This document shows, in pieces, positions 21,175 through 29,373 of a DNA stretch of 64,000 bases. Source of the DNA: Dermanyssus gallinae (lineage: Eukaryota > Arthropoda > Arachnida > Mesostigmata > Dermanyssidae). The notes under the pieces were generated by a model. The model ran no database searches, was not told the DNA's origin, and worked only from the letters and a program-made list of their open reading frames with translations. The position numbers and the translations under genes are program-made. Every line of letters starts with the position of its first letter. Positions within the stretch are counted from its first letter, which is position 1. The stretch covers positions 233,501 to 297,500 of the forward strand of contig QVRM01001250.1 of NCBI GenBank assembly GCA_003439945.1, read 5' to 3'.

Positions 21175-21316
21175 TTTTTTTGCAGGTATTTTTTAAATCC
21201 GGCCTGTAAAGATTTGCAATCGTGTGCTGAAAGAAGGCAGTGAGCGTGTCTGTTTTGTTATGTTTAATTTTCTTAGACGCTCGCCCAATGACGTTTCACA
21301 CATAGTAACCCGAAAG
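21175..21316 (-). pseudogene. maT-like transposase, C-terminal piece (cut off by LINE insertion)
   Basis: Read on the minus strand immediately after the LINE's TSD: SNLSGYYV, a stop in place of the usual Trp, then NVIGRASKKIKHNKTDTLTA and IANLYRPDLKNTCKKMF. This fits the region after the last catalytic motif (NPLDYYVW...VVER...) of Tc1/mariner-superfamily transposases. It continues, across the LINE, the reading of the fragment at 25299-26060. The two fragments are therefore halves of one older element. Confidence 0.7.
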
Positions 21317-21329
21317 ATTACTATTTAAT
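21317..21329. repeat. Target-site duplication, 3' side of LINE family A
   Basis: ATTACTATTTAAT (13 bp) is identical to 25286-25298 and borders the 3' end of the LINE. Confidence 0.9.
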
Positions 21330-21461
21330 CATTACAATTATGTTTATTTCACTCAAATTGAGTATAATATACATTTCAAAAATGTTTCCTCATGAAGCTC
21401 TATCTTCTTCACGCTTCCGACGAGAGAAGTAGTGCAGCGATTTTCCGTCCAGCGCTGTGCA

Positions 21462-24203
21462 TTACACTGCATGGTACTTGGCACACCTCTGCAGGCAGAA
21501 CCGGCAGGTGCACAACTCGTACTCCTCGTGAAAGGTTGCGTTTGAACATACCAGGTAGTGATAACCATGCACTATGTACCTGGTGTATACGTGGCGATTG
21601 TCACATGCAGGACCAGACCAAAGGTGCAAGGCATTGAAAACGTCCAAACCACCGACCTCCTGTCTGGCCTGTTCGACTTTAGCTTCCCACTCCGAAATAA
21701 AACATTCGTAAGGTACTGTACGCGGCATCTTCAGCCTTAGTCGGATTGTTTCAGCAGCCGGTGGGCAGCCTGACATGAGATACACAAAGCGGCTCCTCGC
21801 TCGGATAGGCAAGCAGAGCACTCGCTTCATATATAATGAAAAACACCTTTCAAGCTGGTTAAAATTCGCCAGCGTGAGGTGGTTCCACACCCTGTCAAGA
21901 CCGTACATCAGCCCCGGAACAATCTTAAGCATGAAGAGCCTCACTGCTGAGAGAACGGACAGTCTTCGGACATTGCCTACTTCCCCGTAAAGAGAGACAA
22001 GTGCCTTTCGTACTGTTTCGTTTACATGCGCTGTGAACGTCGTTCCCGTATAATGAACCCGAAGGCCAAGATACTGGAAAGAGTTAACAAACTCCAATGG
22101 TTGGCCGCAGCAACGTATAACGTCTCTGGCAGCCAATCGACCTCCACGCCTGAATTTCATGGCTTTGGTCTTCCTGGTGTTTATCTCAAGTCCCTTCGAG
22201 ACAAGGAACGTCTCTATCATAGAGGTAATGCGCTTGATGGCACCTAAATCGCGATGAGCGACCACGATATCATCTGCATACATTACCACTACGGCTTTTT
22301 GGTACTCCTGTCGGACGTAACCGACGAGGTCAGCAAGGAGAAGTGTAAACGAGACGCAGCTTAGCGGGTCTCCTTGCGGAGTTCCCACATTTTGCTTAAT
22401 CTCTAATACACCCTGCTCACCGTCTACCAACAAGGTGTCCTCCTCAAAGAAACTTGCTATTACACTCAGGAGAGAGCCACCCACTCCTGCTCGTTGGAAT
22501 GCTTCAACCAGCAGTTGGCGAGGGGCTTTGTCAAAGGCCTTGACGCAGTCAATAAAGACTGCATACAGATGACCTTTGGGTTGTGCCACAGCTCGCTCGA
22601 TTTCCGACTGGAGAACATGGATTGCATCACGGGTGCCTCGGCCTCTCCTAAAACCGAATTGCTCCGGTGGAAGTGCCTCTTCAGCCACCCGCTCAATCCG
22701 TCGAATAACCAACTTACAGAAAATCTTCTTCAATGTGCGTTCTGACGCCACTCCACGATAGAGATTTGGATCCTGCTTGTCATCACCATGCCTACCCTTG
22801 AACAGAAGAGAAAGCCTGGCGACATGCCAGACTTTAGGCATCCGCCCCCTCCCTATAATTTCGTTAAAGAAATCACAAAGAGTTTCTGCCAAGAGAGGAA
22901 GTGACTGGCTCCAATGCTCATAGCAGACCTGATCGGGCCCTGAGCTCTTTCTCTTCGGGAGTGACCGTAGGACCTGACACACCTCCTCCACCTCGAAAGG
23001 CAGATTCATGTTGTGCTGCTCCAGTGTAAGCGGATGCTGTACGATTGGAGATACGGCCGCAACGTCACGATTGAATAAAAGATTAGTTAGGTGGCTCTTT
23101 ACCTGCCCGTCGCTAAGCGGGTTCACCGCTCTACGAGGTCGCACGATGTAAGCTGAAGGCTCTCGTTCTGCCCTTTCGAGCAGCCGTCGTTCCTCCCGCC
23201 TTGCGTGTTCCCTTTTATGATCATAGCAGAGTCTTATATACGCCTTTCGACGCTCAAAGTAGTCCCGCCTGGCTTGCAGTGATGATGGTGCTCTGGCTCT
23301 TGCTTGGCGCAGGAGTCCGAGCACTTCAGCGTGGGCGAGGTAGCAGGCTCGAGAGTACCACGGGCGTGATCTCTTTTGCCATAACTTTTTCCACTTCACT
23401 GCACTTCTCATCGTTCTCTCCAACTGATCACAAGTGGAATCGATGTCAGGGCTTACCTCAAGACCGCCCACCGCTCTGTCCAAAAGAGATAGATTAATCC
23501 GTCTCATTGCAGACCAGCGCGGCGGGTTATGTCGGCCTCGCCAAATACCGGGAACATCGACAACGGCCAACACTGGTTGGTGTTTTCGAGCCGCTTCATA
23601 AAGAACATCGAAGCTTTCAATTTCACGGCTGACAAGGTTGTGAAACAACAGGTCGATGGTGCTGCTTCCATTGTGACTTAAATATGTATAGTCTTCACGC
23701 GCGTTAGCACATTTTAGACCAATATTTTCCATCACTTGAAGCAGCACCTCGCCTTTATCATCGTTGGCCCCACAATCGATTCTGGCATTGAAATCACCGC
23801 CGACGATAGTTGGCATGGTCAGATTTAACTCTGAAAGTCCAAAGCTCACCATCTCAGCAACCTCCGCAGAATCGAATGTGGGTGGGAAATAGAATACAGC
23901 GACGTTTACCCTCCCAGAGGAGAGCACTACGCAGTATTCATCTTTCCTGACGCATTGCATCGGTGGTAAACGTTTATGTAGGTAGATAGATAACCCACCC
24001 ACAGGTCTTCCCCGACCTCCCGCAGGTAAGACAGCCAGCTGGTGAAACCCCCGCATATCATTGATATGCAGTTCGTCCCGCTGAAATGTCTCCGTAAGGA
24101 GTGCAATGTCAACCAACTTAAACATGTCATCACGTGCAAGATCCATTGCCCCCTTAAGTCCCTCACAATTCCAGAGAAGCACTCGCAGAGGTATGTTTGC
24201 CAC
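21462..24203 (-). CDS. LINE ORF2: apurinic-like endonuclease + reverse transcriptase
   Basis: This 913-codon frame encodes the enzyme that nicks target DNA and copies the element's RNA. Residues 1-240 are the endonuclease: LLWNCEG (N12, E14), LLTETF (E38), GGDFNARID and SSTIDLLFHN are present. The last motif is RKHQPV where SDHxPV is usual, so the Asp of that pair is lost. The reverse transcriptase spans roughly residues 400-720, with CVKAFDKAPR (motif A), GTPQGDPLSC (motif B) and YADD at residues 642-645. The C-terminus has a Cys/His array, H-x3-C-x5-H-x5-C-x-C-x2-C-x3-C-x2-YH. The frame opens with GTG. Upstream it is open for nine more codons to a TGA that is also the ORF1 stop. The first ATG (residue 20) would remove the N12/E14 motif. 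Confidence 0.93.
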   Translation of the reverse strand: MANIPLRVLLWNCEGLKGAMDLARDDMFKLVDIALLTETFQRDELHINDMRGFHQLAVLPAGGRGRPVGGLSIYLHKRLPPMQCVRKDEYCVVLSSGRVNVAVFYFPPTFDSAEVAEMVSFGLSELNLTMPTIVGGDFNARIDCGANDDKGEVLLQVMENIGLKCANAREDYTYLSHNGSSTIDLLFHNLVSREIESFDVLYEAARKHQPVLAVVDVPGIWRGRHNPPRWSAMRRINLSLLDRAVGGLEVSPDIDSTCDQLERTMRSAVKWKKLWQKRSRPWYSRACYLAHAEVLGLLRQARARAPSSLQARRDYFERRKAYIRLCYDHKREHARREERRLLERAEREPSAYIVRPRRAVNPLSDGQVKSHLTNLLFNRDVAAVSPIVQHPLTLEQHNMNLPFEVEEVCQVLRSLPKRKSSGPDQVCYEHWSQSLPLLAETLCDFFNEIIGRGRMPKVWHVARLSLLFKGRHGDDKQDPNLYRGVASERTLKKIFCKLVIRRIERVAEEALPPEQFGFRRGRGTRDAIHVLQSEIERAVAQPKGHLYAVFIDCVKAFDKAPRQLLVEAFQRAGVGGSLLSVIASFFEEDTLLVDGEQGVLEIKQNVGTPQGDPLSCVSFTLLLADLVGYVRQEYQKAVVVMYADDIVVAHRDLGAIKRITSMIETFLVSKGLEINTRKTKAMKFRRGGRLAARDVIRCCGQPLEFVNSFQYLGLRVHYTGTTFTAHVNETVRKALVSLYGEVGNVRRLSVLSAVRLFMLKIVPGLMYGLDRVWNHLTLANFNQLERCFSLYMKRVLCLPIRARSRFVYLMSGCPPAAETIRLRLKMPRTVPYECFISEWEAKVEQARQEVGGLDVFNALHLWSGPACDNRHVYTRYIVHGYHYLVCSNATFHEEYELCTCRFCLQRCAKYHAV

Positions 24204-24230
24204 TACGCTTGCAGTTCTAGAACTGGTCAG

Positions 24231-25261
24231 TCACTTACGGGGGCTTGGACCACCAGGCGCACTAAAACTCTCCTTAACCATCCTCTCGTAGGGGACGTCC
24301 CCAACCCAGCGACGGAACAGGCTTCCCTTCGGCCAGAATTCATTTCTGCAACAGTTTGCGTAATCTTCATCACGCACCACCACACAGAACACAGCATCAC
24401 TACCATGCGTATGTAGCTTCCACACCGCTTTCACAGTTATGCCTCTGCCAGCTAGCCACGCTTGCAGCCCGACCGCCGACGTCTTCTGCGCCAATCGTGC
24501 CACTCTCAAGGCGCTGATCTTCCCCGGTCTGGCATAGACTTCCAATCCGCCTATATCATCTGTTGCGCTGCCCCTCTGCATTCGATGTTTTGTCTTGTTG
24601 TCTCGTCGTTTACGAACCACAACAAAGCCATCGTCGTCTGCCTTCTCCTCCGGTTGTGGATCAGCTGGATCTGCTGTCGGTGTTGTTGTTACCGCAGCTG
24701 GTGACGTCGCTGTACCACCACCCGGTGGTTCCATCTCAACAACACTGTTATTACTCAACTCTGCAGACGCCGAGCTTCTCTTGGCGCCTGCGCGGTTGTT
24801 TTTGCTCTCTCCAGCAGGCTCTCTCGGCCTATCCTCGGTGACGTCACCTCCTTCTCTGCTGTCTGCTAGCCGTGCTTTCTTATTCTTCCGCGTTGTCCGC
24901 GTTCCGCCGGATTTCTCCACGCTAACTTTGTCACTTAGCGTGGAGTTTAACCCCCTGTAAGCGTGAGGGGTGCGGCAAACTGTTCTTGCGGGATTGCCTC
25001 GATATTGGCAACCCGCTCCTGCAGTTCCGTGTGTGCTAACCACAGTTTCACGAAGTTCCACTGTAGTTCACTCAAACGGCCGGTCAACGTACTTTGGCTT
25101 GGTTCCTGAGTGTCACAGGCTCCACAGGGAGCCGAGTGCGCATCCTTGGGGAGCACGGGGTTGAGACAACCCCCGTGAAACACTTTTGAGCAGCCTTGGC
25201 TGCACACAACCAGTTGTTCACCCGTTTTTAACGGGAGCGCACACTTCGAACATCCGAACAT
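24231..25261 (-). pseudogene. LINE ORF1 with PHD-type finger, one frameshift
   Basis: The ATG at 25261 opens a frame with a C4HC3 PHD-type zinc finger (C4, C7, C20, C24, H29, C32, C46, C49) and a short Leu/Glu-rich helix. The frame stops at 24947-24949. The rest continues in the -1 frame to the TGA at 24231-24233. It has a Lys/Arg-rich linker, then a C-terminal domain with GLQAWLAGRGITVKAVWKL, FCVVVRDEDYANC and FWPKGSLFRRWVGD that fits the RNA-binding C-terminal part of LINE ORF1 proteins. The change of frame is best placed at the five-G run (complement of 24951-24955), where one added G would join the parts into about 343 residues. ORF1 normally binds the element's RNA and accompanies it to the nucleus. 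Confidence 0.8.
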
Positions 25262-25285
25262 CTCGACTGCTAGCAGACAACTTTA

Positions 25286-25298
25286 ATTACTATTTAAT
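25286..25298. repeat. Target-site duplication, 5' side of LINE family A
   Basis: ATTACTATTTAAT is identical to 21317-21329. It fixes the LINE 5' end 24 bp upstream of the ORF1 ATG. Confidence 0.9.
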
Positions 25299-26060
25299 AC
25301 GAATTGCTAAGCGGCCACGAGAGCGTATCCCAAATAATGCTCATTTATTCCGCCGGCCATTCCTGCACCAACCGGCTGAAATGGAACAGTTAAATATTTA
25401 TGAGATAAAATTAGACACTGTGTCGCTGTTGGGTCTTTTTTAACATATAACGCCATTACGTCTCCTTTTACTAGACACCGCACTCGAGACGTGCATTTAC
25501 GCTGAAAATTTGCTCTATCCCACAAGAGGTACATCTTCAGGATCGTTAGGTTAGCCAACACTGAATTTGTTTGAAATTTATTGCGTTAATGGTGAACATA
25601 TTCTCATCTTAGGAGAATCTAACATGCTCTGCTGCTTTGTGCTTGAGGAAGCCCAGGAGCACCTGATGTCAAGCAATTATCGACCTTACACTCTGTCTGA
25701 CTTTTATGGTATGAGACTGATACCTGAGGTGGTCGTGAACAATCGACGAATGGTTCACGATGGCACATAATTTAGGCCGTAAAGGCGTATTGAAGTACGA
25801 GGGCAGTTTAAAATGCACTTTTGCACTGCCCCACTTAGTTCTGGAGCCCTTCAGCAGATTCAGCTTCTTCTGCAGCCGCGAACTTAGCCGCAATCTTGTA
25901 AACTGTCGTTTTCGGAAAACGATGGAATTTTATAATCTCATTAGGGGTCCGTCTGGCGCAAAAATCGAGCACAGTATCTGGCCTTTGCTGAAACTCCATA
26001 GAGTCGGCTGCCGATCGGCCATGTCTGATGTTCGCTTACAATCAATCTCTACTTAAAACG
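25299..26060 (-). pseudogene. maT-like transposase, N-terminal and central part
   Basis: On the minus strand, in several frames: EFQQRPDTVLDFCARRTPNE and IIKFHRFPKTTVYKIAAKFA form a helix-turn-helix. HSSIVHDHLRYQSHTIKVRQ, LLGFLKHKAAEHVRFS-stop-DENMFTINA and VKGDVMALYVKKD follow. At the LINE border the sequence reads IIWDTLSWPLSNS. These match in order the DNA-binding domain and first catalytic segments of arthropod Tc1/mariner transposases of the maT (DD37D) kind. The clade name is my inference. Stops and frameshifts show it was dead long before the LINE inserted. The C-terminal continuation is at 21175-21316. Confidence 0.75.
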
Positions 26061-28414
26061 GGCTTTCCTTGAATACTAGACATGACGCATGAACGCATGC
26101 CGGATATGTTCAGACAGCCCGCCAAACTTTGGCCCGATTTAACCGTCCTACGTATATACATACAAACTTTGAACAGCGAAAACGATCCGCGACACGACAA
26201 CTTTTTAATTGCCAACTGCTTACCGCATACTTCTTCGATATTCGCTCCAGTGCCCTACGAAACTAATAATACGTTATACTAAACAGCAGTGGCTACGTTT
26301 GATCGCATGAACGGACTGTTTGTTTGATGTGTGACTAGACGGCTGCACGCAAAGCCTGATGGCATTCACCAAACGGATCGCAATATATGGCCCCGTATAA
26401 CTTATGCAATGACATGTAATAAATGTGACTTTATTCTATATACACTAAGGCAGTTATAGTTTAAACAATATGGAACGCTAGAGACGAAACAAACTAGGAT
26501 GATGGCTTTATTGCTTCTACTACTTTAGCTATAGAATATGCTACAATTTTTTTTATTAATTTTATAAGGGGCGCACAGTGTTAGGGATACACGTCATGTC
26601 ACTTGACTAAACTCAAAAACAAAGAAACATAGGGAGGAAGAGGAACGGAGAACAAGCGGCAGACTCAACACGCGTATGCTGCGTCCTTTTTCAACGCACG
26701 ACTGGATTACAATTTATGATCCTCTTCTCTAACATGGTCTCCCCCTTCGATCTCTCGTTTTCGAATTCTATATATGTATGTATATACGTATATATATTTA
26801 TATATATATAGCTTTCTCTCCCTCTCTTCTGTTGCGTGTTTGCGGATCTGCGTACAGCAAAAGACAGATGGCCCGCCATTAAGTGCACACTACCAGCCAC
26901 GACCAGTGAATTCATTCAAGGGCCAAGTAGCGCCACCTCGGAGCCCCGGTGGCGCTAGCTACAGGGGCAGGCACACGTACGCTAACTAAATTTGCGCGGG
27001 CTTTGCCGTCACGAATGTTTTATGGAATCGGCCGCTTATGCTACATACAGGTGCCGTTTGAGTACCGCATACTGTGTGCGCGAAAACACTGTTCTCGTCG
27101 CCCTGAAGGACTTTCTCCTCCGCTCTCTCATTCTGCACGCTAATACCGTGTACACACGTCCGACGCGAATAATCTTTAAAATACGCTCTAAATGTATCAC
27201 AATGTCGAATATATTGTAGAGTCAACTCGTGGAATGAATCAACTGGGGCAATGAGGGTAATATATAGTCATACGTATGTTGATGTCAGCAATTATTGATA
27301 TGGCAAAGCCAATTATCTCTAGTAGTAGTATATCATGATAAAATACAGTAGACACATTATAATCAGGCCACCACTAACTAGTACAGCCTTGTAGTAAGCT
27401 TCAGTGTGTACCAGGGATTCATGTATGAACGGGCCGTACTTAAGAAGGAATTTGTAGAATTCGTAAAAATAAGCTTTTTTATTGAATGGGAGAATGGGCA
27501 GAAATGTTCTGGCTAAACGCGACAGTAAAACGAATCAGTTCAATAGAAAAAGTGACACACAAAGAAAATCTAACGTTGTCCAGCCAAGAAGAATAGGTTC
27601 ACAAAAAATGTCTAGCCAAGAAGAATAGGTTCACAAAAAGTTTCTAGATCCTGTTATGTCAAACTTTTTTGTATTCACATTCAATAGCTCAAACTGTTGT
27701 AATTACGCTCATAAGATACACACAACCAGAAAAATGCACATTTTATGGGAATAACTTTGGTAGCCAATCAATAGTAATTTGATTCGCAATATAAATAAAA
27801 TTAAACCATAAGGCGTTTTTCATGGCCATAGAATAGAAACCCATGTTAACAGATGGGGTCTATTATATGCAGATTATACACCAGCCAGAATTTTTTTTCA
27901 AACAGCTGGTTTATTTAGTTTGTTATTTTACAATCGGGGGTTTTGTGATGCCATGGCTAGCCTCTTTGGTATAACAAATCGTAGTAATTTCACGGTTCCC
28001 CTCATTCCCTTAGAAAAAATGCTTATACTTCTTTACGAAACTGGAACTTTTCACTAGAAGAAGCGGCCGCGTTCGGAGCACTGCTTTTTGGTAGTCCATT
28101 GGCGTAGCCCTGCGCGTCGCGTCAGAACACAGCGGCTTCTTGTTCCATTTATAGCAGCCCAGAGTAAGTGGAAAGACCACTTTCTTCAACTATAATACAT
28201 CACCGCACGATCGCGGATTTTTTCAAGCCAGCTTTTCTGATCCAATTCTAGGCCATTCCTTTGCCTTTTTTGTGCAAATTTCTTCCTAGCAGTAATCATT
28301 TTCGTGCCCGGCGGCGGCTGTTGTTCCCGTATGGAACGGTAGCGCGTTTAACAACGCTAGTCAACACCTACCAAACATTACATGGCCTAGTTTGATTCCA
28401 GTTTTGGTGAGTTG
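26061..28414. other. No recognisable gene
   Basis: The stretch is AT-rich with a (TA)n/(TATG)n patch at about 26768-26811 and the tandem duplication at 27578-27641. Two overlapping frames at 26986-27225 on opposite strands have no recognised domain. Confidence 0.4.
27578..27641. repeat. Two tandem 32-bp units
   Basis: GTCCAGCCAAGAAGAATAGG... (27578-27609) is repeated at 27610-27641 with only two differences. It is a local duplication of unknown origin. Confidence 0.9.
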
Positions 28415-28429
28415 CAGGTCTCAGCCCTG

Positions 28430-28613
28430 TCGAACCTGGTGGCGTGGTGGCTTAAGTCTGCGCCTCGCGACCGGAGGAGACACATAGGTGCGCGGGTTCG
28501 AGCCCCACCGTTGCACATTTGTATTTATGGGGGCCCGTCTATGAAGCAATGCGAAAAGCAGTCCCATGGACGTTAAATCTTGGCTGAGAGTCAGCCCCGA
28601 AAGGATTTTTTTT
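28430..28613 (+). mobile_element. SINE family 1, best copy, with 15-bp TSD
   Basis: The copy starts TCGAACCTGGTGGCGTGGTGG-like with an A box (TGGCGTGGTGG, 28440-28450) and a B box GGTTCGAGCCC (28495-28505). These are followed by a tRNA-unrelated body containing ATGGACGTTAAATCTTGGC and the self-complementary GGCTGAGAGTCAGCC, and a short T-run tail. It is flanked by perfect 15-bp direct repeats CAGGTCTCAGCCCTG at 28415-28429 and 28614-28628. That proves insertion by retrotransposition and fixes the ends. The tail is T-rich with no poly-A, so a LINE recognising a specific 3' end would be the likely partner. SINEs encode no protein. Confidence 0.93.
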
Positions 28614-28628
28614 CAGGTCTCAGCCCTG

Positions 28629-28989
28629 CCAAACTGCAATGGCAAGGCCTTTTGCTGGGATCTTTGCTTTCTTAATCTTGGAGGTGGAGATCCTGGCACC
28701 AGGTATAAAGGTCAGCAGGGTACGTATTCGGCGGTCTCCACTGCTGCTGCTACTGCCACGACTCTCGACGAACTTAACATGTACATGAGCTAACATGTCA
28801 ATCGCTTCCCATCCAAACTGGCATGCGTCTTTATCCCAAAAGGCAACGTCATCTTTCTAGGCAGACGTTGTCACACAGGCGTCGCATTTGTGACAGCGAC
28901 GACAACAACAACGCAGTAACGGCCTAAAATCATCTCATTTCCTTTTGACATTGCAGGTTAGAGAAGCTTTAAGCAATGTTGTAGTAGTA
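28629..28989. other. No recognisable gene
   Basis: No family motif is visible in this stretch, which ends in a (TAG)n run at 28981-28998. Confidence 0.4.
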
Positions 28990-29043
28990 GTAGTAGTACC
29001 GTTGAAGTAATATTAAAGAATGGTTCCAGCTCCTCGCCTCTTC
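28990..29043 (+). repeat. Third partial copy of the 12.9/15.2 kb repeat
   Basis: After a (TAG)n run, GTTGAAGTAATATTAAAGAA and TGGTTCCAGCTCCTCGCCTC match the reverse complement of about 15020-15073. The similarity stops after TTCCTGA. Confidence 0.75.
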
Positions 29044-29194
29044 CTGAGGCAATTTAGGTGAGAGGTTTTTAGTGGGTATTATGCCAACAACATCAGCATC
29101 GAGTAGTCCCACACTACCCGCTCTGGGTGTGCGTAAACGCATTTTTGCCTCTCACCCAAAAGAAAACAAAAATGGAGTAGCCGCATATTTACTT

Positions 29195-29373
29195 TGAGCC
29201 CGGTGGTGGCGTGGTGGATTAGGTCTGCGCCTCGCAACCGGAGGAGACACATAGGTGCGCGGGTTCAAGCCCCATCGTTGAACATTTGTATTTATGAGGG
29301 TCCGTCTATGAAGCATTGTGAAAAACAATTCCGTGGACGTTAAATCTTGGCTGAGGGTCAGCCCGAAAGCTTT
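29195..29373 (+). mobile_element. SINE family 1, near-complete copy
   Basis: TGAGCCCGGTGGTGGCGTGG starts the copy. The B box is GGTTCAAGCCC, and the body and tail (GTGGACGTTAAATCTTGGCT then GAGGGTCAGCCCGAAAG) match the copy at 28430-28613. Similar sequences TTTACTTTGAG and TTTACTTTAG flank it and may be an eroded TSD. It is followed directly by (TAG)n and (TTG)n tracts. Confidence 0.88.

Larger units (their letters stand above)
21330..25285 (-). mobile_element. LINE family A, near-complete copy (3956 bp)
   Basis: The element is bounded by identical 13-bp direct repeats (21317-21329 and 25286-25298) and contains, on the minus strand, a 24-bp 5' UTR, ORF1 (25261-24231, one frameshift), ORF2 (24203-21462) and a ~132-bp 3' UTR. 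There is no poly-A tail. The 3' end has an AATAAA-containing sequence ending TAATTGTAATG. ORF1 with a PHD finger followed by an endonuclease and reverse-transcriptase ORF2 fits the CR1/jockey-like side of LINE diversity, but the C-terminal Cys/His array is not one I can assign to a named clade. The perfect TSD and long open ORF2 suggest a fairly recent insertion. The target was an older maT-like transposon. Confidence 0.92.

Noticed and set aside
23201..24416. Plus-strand frames of up to 124 codons across the LINE ORF2
   Set aside because: They are shadows antisense to the reverse-transcriptase frame. Likewise the plus-strand frames at 24462-24960 are antisense to ORF1.
28430..28520. Functional tRNA genes at the A/B-box pairs
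   Set aside because: The head cannot be paired into a standard acceptor stem, several copies share a common non-tRNA body, and one copy has a TSD. All of this indicates a SINE.
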